NCBI GenBank assembly: GCA_043802925.1
Contig: JAZDKP010000056.1
Span: forward strand, 1-36,170
Direction: 5' to 3'
DNA from: JAZDKP01 sp043802925
Lineage (GTDB): Bacteria; Fibrobacterota; OXYB2-FULL-49-7; JAEUSG01
DNA: 36,170 nt
Part shown: in pieces, positions 13,393 to 22,274 of the stretch
Numbering within the stretch: position 1 is the stretch's first letter
How the letters are laid out: each line of letters begins with the position of its first letter
The notes under the pieces: model-generated
What the model saw: only the letters and a program-made list of their open reading frames with translations
Told to the model about the DNA's origin: nothing
The model's database searches: none
Program-made: the position numbers and the translations under genes

Positions 13393-14790
13393 ATGTCCTC
13401 CGTAGCAACCCCCTATCTTGTCTCCGCAATCGTCTCGACCTATAAGGGTGAACGATTCATCGCGGCCTGCCTGCAGGACCTGCTCCGCCAGACCCTCGGG
13501 GAGCGGCTGGAGATCGTCGTCGTCGACAGCGCCTCGCCGCAAAAGGAGGCCGCCGTGGTTCGGCGCTTTCAGGACGCGCATCCGAACATCGTTTACGTGC
13601 GCACCGAGGAACGCGAAACGCTGTATGCGGCCTGGAATCGCGGTATCCGAATGGCGCGAGGGAAATATATCACGAACGCAAACACCGACGACCGACTGCG
13701 GCCCGATGCATATGCCCGGATGAGCCGGGCTCTGGAGGAGGATCCGTCCGTGGCACTGGTCTATGGCGACATGCTGATCACCCCTTTCGAGAATCAGACC
13801 TTTGAACGCCATTTCAGGACCGGATATTGCCGGATGCCCGATTACACGCCGGATATCATGCTCAACGCCTGCCATATGGGGCCGCAGCCCATGTGGCGCA
13901 AATCGCTGCACGAGGATATCGGCGGGTTTGACCCTTCCTTTCGTTCCGCCGGCGACTACGAATTCTGGTGCCGCATCGCAACCCGTTTTGCGATGAAGCA
14001 CCTGCCAATTTTTACCGGTCTTTACCTGCAGAATATCGCGGGCATTGTGAACAACAACGCCTCGCTTTCCATCACGGAGACGGAATCCGTGAAAAAGAAA
14101 TATTCGTCCCTCCTCCCCGCCCCGCAAACCCCTGTGAATCTCGCCAATGGCCGGCAGTATGCCGCCTCAAAGCTGGAACCCGGGCGTTTTGCGAATATCT
14201 GCCTGGCGGTCTCCGGCAGCTCCAGGGCCGCAACCGCCACCCTGGACTCTCTTTTCTCGCTCACCGTCTTTCCGCATACATTGACCGTGATTGGTAACAA
14301 CTGCCCCACAGAAACCATCGCATATCTGTCGGATCTGAAACAGGAGGGAATCATCCACCACCTGATGCTTCCTATGCATCCTCTTTCCGTGGGACAGGCG
14401 GCCAATCTCGGCTGGCAGGCCGAACCGGACGCCGCCTATTATGTACTGGTGCAGGAAGGCGTGGTGATGGAGAGTGAAGACTGGCTGTCGGCCATGGTTT
14501 GGAACATCGACAAACTGACAAATGTGGCCGTGCTCTGTTACGGTTTTGGATCCGTCCCGCTTTCCGTAAAGACCGTCAAGCGGCGACGCATCTGCCTGCC
14601 GTCCGACGCGAAGCCTGAAACGGGCTGCCTCCTGGTTCCACGGCGCACATGGACGCGGATCGGGCCCTGGCTGGAAACGGAAAGCATGGATGCGATGATA
14701 GCGGAATACGGAGAACGTCTGCAAAAGAAGGCCGGAAAAATCGCCTGGATGGATCCGGAAACAATCCGCGTTACAAAACCGGCCGCATAG
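13393..14790 (+). CDS. Two-domain family 2 glycosyltransferase (second domain degenerate)
   Basis: The 465-residue protein has an N-terminal GT2 domain (about 9-220) with VSAIVSTYKGERFI, VVVDSASP, NANTDDRL (Asp99, Asp100) and the acceptor-side GGFDPSFRSAGDYEFW. A second region (about 266-370) resembles another GT2 fold, with LAVSGSSRAATATLDSLF, TLTVIGNNCPTETIAYL and AANLGW, but has QEG where a DxD is expected, so it is probably non-catalytic. Such tandem proteins may polymerise or act with one active site. The gene is rightward in an otherwise mainly leftward block; the ATG at 13393 follows the divergent gap. Its 3' end overlaps the convergent GT2 gene by 20 bases. Confidence 0.82.
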   Translation: MSSVATPYLVSAIVSTYKGERFIAACLQDLLRQTLGERLEIVVVDSASPQKEAAVVRRFQDAHPNIVYVRTEERETLYAAWNRGIRMARGKYITNANTDDRLRPDAYARMSRALEEDPSVALVYGDMLITPFENQTFERHFRTGYCRMPDYTPDIMLNACHMGPQPMWRKSLHEDIGGFDPSFRSAGDYEFWCRIATRFAMKHLPIFTGLYLQNIAGIVNNNASLSITETESVKKKYSSLLPAPQTPVNLANGRQYAASKLEPGRFANICLAVSGSSRAATATLDSLFSLTVFPHTLTVIGNNCPTETIAYLSDLKQEGIIHHLMLPMHPLSVGQAANLGWQAEPDAAYYVLVQEGVVMESEDWLSAMVWNIDKLTNVAVLCYGFGSVPLSVKTVKRRRICLPSDAKPETGCLLVPRRTWTRIGPWLETESMDAMIAEYGERLQKKAGKIAWMDPETIRVTKPAA

Positions 14791-15661
14791 CCCGCTGTTC
14801 TTCCGCCTCGCGGTGCGACTGCCCGTACCCGAGGTGTTTGGACGCGTTCAGGGCCGCGACCTTCCAGCCCCGCGCCTTGAATATCCTCGAATAATACCAG
14901 TCCTCAACGCTGGCGATGCTGATGCCCTCGCCCACGGGCGGCAGCCCGGCCTCGGCGAGGAGGGCCGGCCGGAAACAGACAAAGGTGCCGTTAAACGAGG
15001 CCTTGAGATAAACCGTCTCGCCTTCGATTTGACGCGTCTCCAGAACCGGATGGTTGTGGTTCTGTACTTCATCAACCAGAAGGTTGACAAGTCGTACCTG
15101 CTCCCCTTGCAGCGCATCGAGAAGTGACAGGGAGAGCAAAATCCAAGGCCGTTGAAGCTGCATGTCGTCGTCGATCCAGGTGAGGGAGCGAACCGGTTCC
15201 AGCGCGAGGAGCCTGAACGCCTGCTGCAGCGCGAACGCCTTGCGCCACTGGGGAACATCGGCCTGCCGGTTGAAAAGGGCCTTCTGGATCTGCCCTCCAA
15301 CCAACGCGCGCGCCAGAAATTCCGCGGTTCCGTCATTGCTGCCGCTGTCGACGACCAGCACGGCCGCGGACGGTTCGTGTTTCCGGATGTCTGAAAGGAG
15401 CACGGTCAACATCGGAAGCCGGTTGTAGGTCGGGACGATGATCCAGTCACGGAGCTCGCCTTCGCGCGCGAATTCCTGGAAGGGTTTGGCGGCCCTGGCC
15501 TCGATGCGCGACATCAGGTCCAGCAGCGACTGGTTCTTCTGGTTCAGCTCGTTGATTTGCGTTGCCGTGGATTGCGTGAACCGCTTCCGGGTCCGGCGGG
15601 CGGACAGGAGCACCAGCAGGATGACAACAACGAAAAGAGCCAGATTGAGGATGAGTCCCAT
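14771..15661 (-). CDS. Membrane-anchored family 2 glycosyltransferase
   Basis: The 296-residue protein starts with one membrane helix (MGLILNLALFVVVILLVLL) followed by a basic stop-transfer (ARRTRKRF) and a short coiled-coil-like stretch (about 30-60). A GT2 domain follows with IVPTYNRLPML, VVDSGSNDGT and WIDDDMQL (Asp164-166). This puts the catalytic domain on the cytoplasmic face at the membrane. The longer frame reaching upstream to 16114 is antisense to the next gene and is rejected: the ATG at 15661 has AAAGG eight bases upstream. It is divergent from the GT4 gene at 15713 with a 51-base shared promoter region. Donor and acceptor are unknown. Confidence 0.84.
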   Translation of the reverse strand: MGLILNLALFVVVILLVLLSARRTRKRFTQSTATQINELNQKNQSLLDLMSRIEARAAKPFQEFAREGELRDWIIVPTYNRLPMLTVLLSDIRKHEPSAAVLVVDSGSNDGTAEFLARALVGGQIQKALFNRQADVPQWRKAFALQQAFRLLALEPVRSLTWIDDDMQLQRPWILLSLSLLDALQGEQVRLVNLLVDEVQNHNHPVLETRQIEGETVYLKASFNGTFVCFRPALLAEAGLPPVGEGISIASVEDWYYSRIFKARGWKVAALNASKHLGYGQSHREAEEQRAMRPVL

Positions 15662-15712
15662 GATTTGCCTTTCGGTGGTATCAAAATAAATTATTTTTCC
15701 CTCCAAGCCCTC

Positions 15713-16891
15713 ATGAAAATCCGCATCCTTTACAACAACTTCGCCCACAAGGGCGGCTCCGAGAACGCCATCTACTGGCTTCTCTGCGGGCTCGTGGAAC
15801 GCGGCCACGATGTCACGCTCATCACCCGCTATTACAGCGACACCATTTGGGGCCCGCGCGACCGCTTTCCCTGTCCCGTGATCACCCTGCAGGCCAAGAA
15901 TGTATCCCGCTATTTCCGCAGCTTCGCGATGCCTTTTCTCGTCCACCCACACATCAGGGACGCGGACATCATCAACCCGCACAACTATCCGGCCTCCATC
16001 TGGGCCGCCGTTGCCAAAGTCCTGTTCCGGCTGAAAGGGCGCCTCGTCTATTTCTGCCAGGAGCCCAACCGCGCCCTCCATTATAATAAATATGACGGCG
16101 CCTTTCCGGGCCAAGCCTTTCCGCGCCTCCTGTTCGACGACAAGACGCCGAAATGGCTCGCCCCGCTACAGATCGCGCTTGAACGCAAACTCGACCTCTG
16201 GGCCGGCCGGCGGATGGAACAGGTTCTGGTCAACAGCGATTTTTCAAAACAGCGGGTTGATTCCGTCTTCGGGGTCCGTTCCATTGTTTGCACCCTGGGC
16301 GAACCATTGGACACAATCTGCCACCCGGACCGCGTAAAACGGAAGCGGGAATATTTTCTCGCCATGTCGCGCCTGCACCCTGCGAAAAACATAAAGACCG
16401 TACTTGCGGCCTACAAGCTGCTTTACGAAGAACGCGGGGAACCGTTTCCGCCACTCGTTGTGGCGGGCGATGGCCTCCAGTTCGAGGAGTTCAGAGAATG
16501 GTGCGCAAGCGAGCGCCTCAGCCACAAGATATTCCTGAAAGGCTATGTGAAGGATGGGGAGATTGCGGACTACATGTCCCTTGCCATTGCCTTCATTTTC
16601 GTCCCCATCCGCGAACCCTTCGGCCTTGTCACTGTGGAGGCGTTCTTCAACGACACACCGGTCATTGTGTCCGACGAAGGCGGGCCCGCGGAAGTGGTCG
16701 AAGAGGGCCGAACCGGTTTTCGGGTCAATCCCATTGACCCGGAAGCGGTCGCGGAAAAAATGGCCTGGTTTCTGGACAATCCGGAGAAGGGACGGGAGAT
16801 GGGCGCGCGCGCAGGCGCGAAGGCCCGCGTTTATTATTCCCGGGACGCGTTCATGGACCGGTTCGCGGATCTCGCAGGATTGAACGCGTAA
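15713..16891 (+). CDS. Family 4 glycosyltransferase
   Basis: The 392-residue protein has the GT4/GT-B layout. The N-terminal Rossmann half begins MKIRILYNNFAHKGGSENA with the GG acceptor loop. The C-terminal half has VVAGDG and the signature PIREPFGLVTVEAFF, holding the EX7E pair that binds the nucleotide sugar, followed by GGPAEVVEEG. It transfers a hexose to a lipid-linked or glycan acceptor at the cytoplasmic membrane. It shares the segment FCQEPNRALH and the PxREPFGL motif with the leftward gene at 19056, so these are paralogues. Its TAA overlaps the ATG of the next gene (TAATG). No ribosome binding site is visible before the ATG at 15713. Confidence 0.88.
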   Translation: MKIRILYNNFAHKGGSENAIYWLLCGLVERGHDVTLITRYYSDTIWGPRDRFPCPVITLQAKNVSRYFRSFAMPFLVHPHIRDADIINPHNYPASIWAAVAKVLFRLKGRLVYFCQEPNRALHYNKYDGAFPGQAFPRLLFDDKTPKWLAPLQIALERKLDLWAGRRMEQVLVNSDFSKQRVDSVFGVRSIVCTLGEPLDTICHPDRVKRKREYFLAMSRLHPAKNIKTVLAAYKLLYEERGEPFPPLVVAGDGLQFEEFREWCASERLSHKIFLKGYVKDGEIADYMSLAIAFIFVPIREPFGLVTVEAFFNDTPVIVSDEGGPAEVVEEGRTGFRVNPIDPEAVAEKMAWFLDNPEKGREMGARAGAKARVYYSRDAFMDRFADLAGLNA

Positions 16892-17898
16892 TGAAAGATT
16901 TCATCGTTGTCATCAACCACCACGATTTTTCGGTCAACGGGACCATTCTGCATGATTTTCTCTCAATATTCACGGAACCGGAACGCCTCCTGCTTCTGCT
17001 CCCATCCGGTATCGACCCATCGGCCCGTTATGCGGCGCGCACCCTTTTCGTCTGCGTCCCGACCCGGCTTTCTGAAACACAGCTGGCTCAATTTGACTAC
17101 GAGCGGCTGTTTGTTTTCGATTATTATGACGAAAACTCGCTGAAATGGACGGAAGAGAACGTCCGCCTGTTCGGGACGCGCGCCCGGCGGTACCTGAAAA
17201 CCAGCCTGGACCGAAAGCTGGATTATAAAACAACGACCGGCCTGCTGCCCATCATGCTCCCTCCGGCTCTGTCAATTGAATATCGAAAACGTCCCGCCTT
17301 GTACAAACGCCTTTTGAACACTATTTCTTCTCCCCAAAAGCATGACCTGACCTTTCTCGGTTCCACAACATACGCACGCGCAGAGAACCGGCCGCACTAT
17401 CACCAGCGCATAGAATGGGTCCGGGAAATCATTGAATCCGGAAAATACAATTTCTGGGGTGGATTGATTGAGCTGCCGTACTGCACGCAGGAGCAACTTG
17501 AAAAAAAGTTCGGTGATCTTTCCCGCTGTTACTACGGTGCCCGGCAATTAAAATACCCCGCCTTTTTCTCAAAACTGAAAGCATCCCGCATCTCCCTCGC
17601 CCCGACCGGCCACGCGCGCTGGACCTACCGTCACCTCGAAGGCATCTATGCCGGCACCGTGGTCGTGTCCACGGACCTTTCAAACGTCGATTTTCTACTG
17701 GAGATCCCGCGCGAACGGATAGTGCTGGTTCCGGATCACAAACCCGTGCTTCCGTATGTAAAGAAGGTTCTTTCGGATTATAAACATTACGAGGCGTGGA
17801 TTCCTGAAAATATCCGGTTCATGGAAGAACAACTGTCCGATGCGGCCTACTCGCGCGAAAAGCCGGGTGTGTTCAATAAATTCCTGGCACAGCTATAA
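16891..17898 (+). CDS. Glycosyltransferase-like protein, exostosin/GT1-like C-terminus
   Basis: The 335-residue protein starts MKDFIVVINHHDF. Its C-terminal half has HDLTFLGSTTYARAENR, then ISLAPTGHARWTYRHLEGIYAGTVVVSTDL, which resembles the donor-binding region of exostosin-like or GT1-type proteins where an Arg/Glu pair binds the nucleotide sugar. The N-terminal half shows little beyond predicted alternating strands and helices. It is translationally coupled to the GT4 gene upstream (one-base overlap), so both probably act on the same glycan. The family assignment is by motif only. Its stop codon directly abuts the stop codon of the convergent gene. Confidence 0.65.
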   Translation: MKDFIVVINHHDFSVNGTILHDFLSIFTEPERLLLLLPSGIDPSARYAARTLFVCVPTRLSETQLAQFDYERLFVFDYYDENSLKWTEENVRLFGTRARRYLKTSLDRKLDYKTTTGLLPIMLPPALSIEYRKRPALYKRLLNTISSPQKHDLTFLGSTTYARAENRPHYHQRIEWVREIIESGKYNFWGGLIELPYCTQEQLEKKFGDLSRCYYGARQLKYPAFFSKLKASRISLAPTGHARWTYRHLEGIYAGTVVVSTDLSNVDFLLEIPRERIVLVPDHKPVLPYVKKVLSDYKHYEAWIPENIRFMEEQLSDAAYSREKPGVFNKFLAQL

Positions 17899-19059
17899 TC
17901 AGCGGGTGGCAATCCGTTCATAAGCATCCAGCGTCTCCTCAGCGGTCTTTTTCCAGGTGAACCGGCCCGCCCGGATAAGCCCTTGCTTCCGGTAATCCTC
18001 CCACACGCCATCGTTCAGCAGCAGTTCCTCAAACGCGGAATAAAAGGCCCCTTCCATGTCCGCCACCAGCTTCGCGTCCGTTCCCGCGATCTCCTCAACC
18101 GCAACGTTGCGATAGGCAATGACGGGAAGGCCGCAGGCCATGGCCTCCAGGACCGGCAAGCCGAAGCCCTCTTCGAGTGAAGGGAAACAGAAGAGCCGCG
18201 CGTGGTTGTACAGGGTTACCAGATCCTCCTCCGCGAGGATGCCGGTGACGCGCACGTTATCTAACTTCCCCGTCTCAGCGCAGAGCCGTTGTATGTCCGG
18301 TATGGATGCTTCCGGGGTTCCGGCAATGACAAGCTGAAAATCCAGCTTTCGCACCCGCACAAGGTACGCCGCGGCCTGGATAAGGGCCGGAATATTCTTC
18401 CGCGGATCCGCACCGCCGACATACAAAGCAATGGGATCCTGGAGCCGGAGCCTCAATTTCAACTCATCATAGTATATAAGATCCGGCCGTACCCGGTATG
18501 CTTCAGAAACTCCAAGTGGAATGACGGAGATTTTGTCGGGGCTTACACCGAGATAGCGAACCGCCTCGTCCTTGGTAAATGCAGAAATCGCAAGCAGATG
18601 ATCCGCATCGCGCATGGAACGAAGGGCCATGCGGTACCGCAGCCTGCGGCGTGCGTCCGATAATAAACCGGAGCGGCCGCGATCCCAATACTTCAATGGG
18701 ATAAAATCATAACAGGTCGCCACACGCGGGGTTCCGCATTTCAGCGGGCCGACCGGCGCCGTGGCATGGAAGAGGTCGACCTTTTCGTCCCGGAGAAGGC
18801 GGGACAGATGAAAGTATTCCCAGATCCATTTTTCCCTGGAGCTTAAAAACCTGGGTTTAAACAGTGGGAGTCGGCCGTATCGTACCCGCGCATCCGCAAA
18901 GGGCAGCGACTGGAACTCTTTGACCGGTTCATGAATAAGGAGATATTCGTTTGTGCGGTCGATGGCCAGCAGGTTCTGAAGAAGGTTCCGAACATAAGTC
19001 CCCGTGCCACGAAAAGCGTTTCCATCGAACAGGGGACGGATGTCAAAAGCGATCCTCAC
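17899..19059 (-). CDS. Family 4 glycosyltransferase (mannosyltransferase-like)
   Basis: The 386-residue protein starts with a GTG codon (VRIAFDIRPLFDGNAFRGTG). FDIRPL plus GTGTYVRNLL is typical of GT4 enzymes such as WbdA/WbaZ-like mannosyltransferases. The C-terminal half has ALYVGGADPRKNI and SLEEGFGLPVLEAMACGLPVI, including the EX7E pair. The start is chosen because AAGGAG lies five bases before GTG and the gene then overlaps the upstream stop by four bases (GTGA), a classic coupled junction. The link to mannose fits gmd in the same locus (GDP-mannose pool), but the specific sugar is inferred. Confidence 0.9.
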   Translation of the reverse strand: MRIAFDIRPLFDGNAFRGTGTYVRNLLQNLLAIDRTNEYLLIHEPVKEFQSLPFADARVRYGRLPLFKPRFLSSREKWIWEYFHLSRLLRDEKVDLFHATAPVGPLKCGTPRVATCYDFIPLKYWDRGRSGLLSDARRRLRYRMALRSMRDADHLLAISAFTKDEAVRYLGVSPDKISVIPLGVSEAYRVRPDLIYYDELKLRLRLQDPIALYVGGADPRKNIPALIQAAAYLVRVRKLDFQLVIAGTPEASIPDIQRLCAETGKLDNVRVTGILAEEDLVTLYNHARLFCFPSLEEGFGLPVLEAMACGLPVIAYRNVAVEEIAGTDAKLVADMEGAFYSAFEELLLNDGVWEDYRKQGLIRAGRFTWKKTAEETLDAYERIATR

Positions 19060-20255
19060 ACCCGCTCCTTGAATTCCGGGCACACCTCCCGGCACACCGC
19101 TTCAAACCGTTCCACGAATTTTTCAATGGAATAATAAGCCCGCGTCTTTTCACGCGCCGCGCGGCCCAACCGCTGCCGTAAGTCAGGATCCGCCATCAGC
19201 CTCGCAATTGCGGCCGTGACGGCTGCGGCGTCTTCGGGCGCAACCAGGAGCCCGCTCTTTTCCGCTTCCACGATTTCCACGCCTCCGCCGTCGGATGCGC
19301 CAATGACCGGCACTCCGTATTTCATGGCTTCGATGAGCGTGAGGCCGAAGGGTTCGCGCACAGGGATATAGATGAAAAATTCCGCATGCGCATACAGGCG
19401 TTCCAGGCGCGTGTCATCGACATAACCGGTGAACTCCGTGTCGTTCTCCAGTCCAAGTTCCGCGGCCAGGGCTTTCAGCCGTCCAAGGTCCGGGCCCTGC
19501 CCTGCAAGGAGGAGCCGGAGAACCGGCGTCCCGCTCTTTTTAACCGCGGCAAAGGCCCGGAGCACACCGTCCACGTTCTTGTGAAACACCATGCGCGACA
19601 CGAGCAGCCAATAGGGCACGGCGACCGGGGCTGGGGCATCTGCTTCGGCGAAACGGATGCCCGCGTGGCAGACGAGCGGTTTGATGCCGAATGCCTTTTC
19701 TATCATGCGGCCCGCGTAATGGCTGTTTGCAAGCACGGCGCTGAACCGGCGTACGGCCAGTCTGTCTAAAAATCGGTACGAATATATCTGCCAGGCGATC
19801 CGCAGCCGGCCCAGGGGCTTGAACCAATATTTTTTCAGCATATTGGCGCGCCATGCGGAAGCTTGTTCCGGTTCAAGGACGTCGCACCAGGTTGCGCGGC
19901 GGGGCTCGTTGCAGTACCAGAACACCGGTGGAAATTTCTTATTCCACAAGACCGCGAGGATCATCCAGTGGTGAACGTAGGTGTTGTGGATATTGATGAT
20001 GTCGTATTGGCGCAGTCGGAACCGGAAATAAAGTCCCATCATGAGAAGCCGGAGCGGGCGCGGCACAAGGTTCAGCCTGAGGAACCGGATCTGGTATTGC
20101 CGGTCCGCATCTGCGCCCCAGAATTTTTCGTCGAACCGCTGGACAAAGAAATCAACCGTGTGCCCCTTTTCCGCAAGTCCGGAGGCCAGATTGTGCACAA
20201 GCCTTTCAGCGCCTCCCAGACGGTCCATACGGCGTTGAAGAATGGCAATGCGCAT
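19056..20255 (-). CDS. Family 4 glycosyltransferase
   Basis: The 399-residue protein begins MRIAILQRRMDRLGGAERLVHNLASGL, a typical GT4 N-terminus. Its C-terminal half carries LLVSRMVFHKNVDGVL, LLLAGQGPDL and the EX7E region IPVREPFGLTLIEAMKYGVPVIG. It is related to the rightward gene at 15713: both share a CNEP/CQEP segment and PxREPFGL. In the leftward run it is followed by a four-base overlapped GT4 gene and preceded by a GT9 gene seven bases away, so the run looks like one operon from about 23217 to 17899. Confidence 0.9.
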   Translation of the reverse strand: MRIAILQRRMDRLGGAERLVHNLASGLAEKGHTVDFFVQRFDEKFWGADADRQYQIRFLRLNLVPRPLRLLMMGLYFRFRLRQYDIINIHNTYVHHWMILAVLWNKKFPPVFWYCNEPRRATWCDVLEPEQASAWRANMLKKYWFKPLGRLRIAWQIYSYRFLDRLAVRRFSAVLANSHYAGRMIEKAFGIKPLVCHAGIRFAEADAPAPVAVPYWLLVSRMVFHKNVDGVLRAFAAVKKSGTPVLRLLLAGQGPDLGRLKALAAELGLENDTEFTGYVDDTRLERLYAHAEFFIYIPVREPFGLTLIEAMKYGVPVIGASDGGGVEIVEAEKSGLLVAPEDAAAVTAAIARLMADPDLRQRLGRAAREKTRAYYSIEKFVERFEAVCREVCPEFKERV

Positions 20256-20262
20256 GGTGCGT

Positions 20263-21264
20263 TTATCCTTTCAGCAATTGTTCGATTTTCACCCGCGCTT
20301 CGGAAAACGCCTTTGCATCCGGTGCGTCCGCGTCCACAACCAACGGAACCGCCCTCTCCTGCCAGGGCATCCACTTTTTCAGAAAATGATCCGTGCGTTC
20401 ATTCTGACGGTACAACACAAGCGAAGGCGTGCCCACAAGTGCGGCCAGATGGGCCTGCCCGCTGTTGCTGCCGATGAAGACCTTGGCCCGCCGCAGAAGT
20501 TCAGCGTTCACGCGGATACGGTCGTCCGTGAAGCAGGGGGCGGAAGCGGAGAGACCGGGTTCCTTGAGCACAGCGCTTACCATGGTCTCGTCCCCGCGGC
20601 AGTTGATGAACACGGAAGTAAGCCCGTGTTGTTCGCGCAGGATACGGGCAAGACCGGCAAAGACCCCGGCCGGCACGGCCTCGTCCCGGACCGTCTGGCC
20701 ACCGCAGTGGAAGACCGCGTACGCGCCCGCCTTAAGCCCGTTTGATTCGAGGAACCGGGTCGCGTCCTGCTGGTCGGGCCCGCTCGTGTAAAAACGGTAC
20801 GACGTGGTATCAGGGACCGGAAGGCCGAGGAGCGAGAGTAATGAAAGATTCGTCATGACGATATTCTGGTCCTCGCGATAGGGCACGGTCCGCGTAAGCA
20901 GCCGGTTCCCGGAACCTCCCGCAAAGCCGTACCGGTTGTGGATGCCGGCGAGAAAAGAAAGAAAGCTGTTCCGGAAAAACCGCTTTAGCAGAAAGGTGTG
21001 GGAAAAGTCCTCTTCCCTGATTTTCTTTATAAGTCGGAGATGCGCGCCAAGTCCGCGGTCGTCGCCGCGCTTGTTATAAATGATGAGCTGGTTGATTTCA
21101 GGATAGTTTGCAAGCAGGTCGGCACCCAGCGTCTCCACGACCACCCCGATGCGGCAGTGCGGAAGCGCCTTTCGGAGCTCAAGGATAAAGGGCACGGCCG
21201 CGATGGTGTTCCCCAGTTTTCCATTGCGCCAGATGAGCACGTTCGGGGCCGAAGGGTTCAGCAT
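20263..21264 (-). CDS. Family 9 glycosyltransferase (heptosyltransferase-like), third of three
   Basis: The 333-residue protein starts MLNPSAPNVLIWRNGKLGNTIAAVP, the GT9 (ADP-heptose:LPS heptosyltransferase) N-terminal signature with a basic-LG-D/N loop. The C-terminal region has FHCGGQTVRDEAVP and FIGSNSGQAHLAALVGTPSLVLY, matching the nucleotide-binding segment (S/D-S/T-G-xxH). These enzymes add heptose or other sugars to the lipid A/core region on the inner face of the membrane. The start is supported by AAGGAG five bases upstream and overlaps the upstream gene by seven bases. The exact sugar is not deducible. Confidence 0.88.
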   Translation of the reverse strand: MLNPSAPNVLIWRNGKLGNTIAAVPFILELRKALPHCRIGVVVETLGADLLANYPEINQLIIYNKRGDDRGLGAHLRLIKKIREEDFSHTFLLKRFFRNSFLSFLAGIHNRYGFAGGSGNRLLTRTVPYREDQNIVMTNLSLLSLLGLPVPDTTSYRFYTSGPDQQDATRFLESNGLKAGAYAVFHCGGQTVRDEAVPAGVFAGLARILREQHGLTSVFINCRGDETMVSAVLKEPGLSASAPCFTDDRIRVNAELLRRAKVFIGSNSGQAHLAALVGTPSLVLYRQNERTDHFLKKWMPWQERAVPLVVDADAPDAKAFSEARVKIEQLLKG

Positions 21265-22274
21265 ACCGTCTCCTTCAGATACTGGAGAACGAACGGAACG
21301 ATATCCGCATCCGGGGCCACAACATGATGACGGTTTTTGGGGCCGCGCGGGGCAAAACGCTCGGGCGAGGATTGCATGAAGAACGAGAGCGTGGGCGTGC
21401 CCGCGCCGGCCGCCATATGCATGGGCCCGGTGTCGCACGAAACAAAAAACCGGAGGAACGGGAGGAAACCGTTGAACGCGTCCGGGGTCGCGGGAGAAAA
21501 GCAGGGGAAACCATGCGCGCGGAAAAGCGGGACCTCTTTTTTTTCATCCGGGCCAAAGAAGAAGACCGCGGGCACCCCTTCCTCGCGCAAACGGAACCCG
21601 AGGGCCAGAAATCGTTCCGGCGATATTTTCTTTATCCCGCGGCCACCCGTATGAATGCCGACCGGGGCTCTTTTGTCAAGCCCGGCTGCTGCAAGTTGTG
21701 CGCGGGCCTTCTCCGTTTCCGCAGCCAGTGGAAGACATCGGATGGCGGGCACCCTGGTAATATCCATGAAAGGACGCAACAGCTCCGCCACATACTCGGC
21801 CTCGTATTTCTGCGGGTCCGGCAAATCAACCTCGCAGTGGAAAAAGCCGCGGCTGAGTGGATTTTTAAAGCCCACGCGATAGCGCGCCCCTGACACCACG
21901 GAAAGCATCATATTATTGAAGGAAAAGACAGACTTTAAATCGAAGACAACATCATAGCGTGCGCGACGCAGCGACACAAGGAAGCCAAAGAATTTCCAGG
22001 GCATGCGGATGAAGCGGAGCTGGTCGTAGATTTTCAGCCTATCGATGGCGGGATGGTTCCGGATGACCGCGCCGAAGGAACCGCCGACCACCACGTCCAA
22101 CCGGCATTTTGGCCAGCGCTGTTTGATGAGCGTCAGCAGGGGCGTGATGAGCACAAGGTTCCCGATGCGGTTGTCCTGCCGGATGACAAGCACACGCTCC
22201 ACACGCGCCGGAAGCGCGGCCCCGGGCCGCGCACGAAACGGGAAAAACAATGCCTTAAACAATCTTGTTTTCAT
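21258..22274 (-). CDS. Family 9 glycosyltransferase (heptosyltransferase-like), second of three
   Basis: The 338-residue protein has an N-terminal basic segment (MKTRLFKALFFPFRARPG) and the GT9 core VLVIRQDNRIGNLVLITPLL, then GIHTGGRGIKKISPERF and FFVSCDTGPMHMAAGAGTPTLSFF, the conserved C-terminal donor-binding loop. The frame runs far upstream into the preceding gene, but the ATG at 22274 is the best start, giving a 20-base overlap with the upstream gene. It sits between two other GT9 genes, an arrangement typical of LPS inner-core assembly. The sugar specificity is unknown. Confidence 0.87.
   Translation of the reverse strand: MKTRLFKALFFPFRARPGAALPARVERVLVIRQDNRIGNLVLITPLLTLIKQRWPKCRLDVVVGGSFGAVIRNHPAIDRLKIYDQLRFIRMPWKFFGFLVSLRRARYDVVFDLKSVFSFNNMMLSVVSGARYRVGFKNPLSRGFFHCEVDLPDPQKYEAEYVAELLRPFMDITRVPAIRCLPLAAETEKARAQLAAAGLDKRAPVGIHTGGRGIKKISPERFLALGFRLREEGVPAVFFFGPDEKKEVPLFRAHGFPCFSPATPDAFNGFLPFLRFFVSCDTGPMHMAAGAGTPTLSFFMQSSPERFAPRGPKNRHHVVAPDADIVPFVLQYLKETVC

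Noticed and set aside
15662..16114. N-terminal extension of the membrane-anchored GT2 gene
   Set aside because: It is antisense to the GT4 gene at 15713; the ATG at 15661 has a membrane anchor start and a ribosome binding site.
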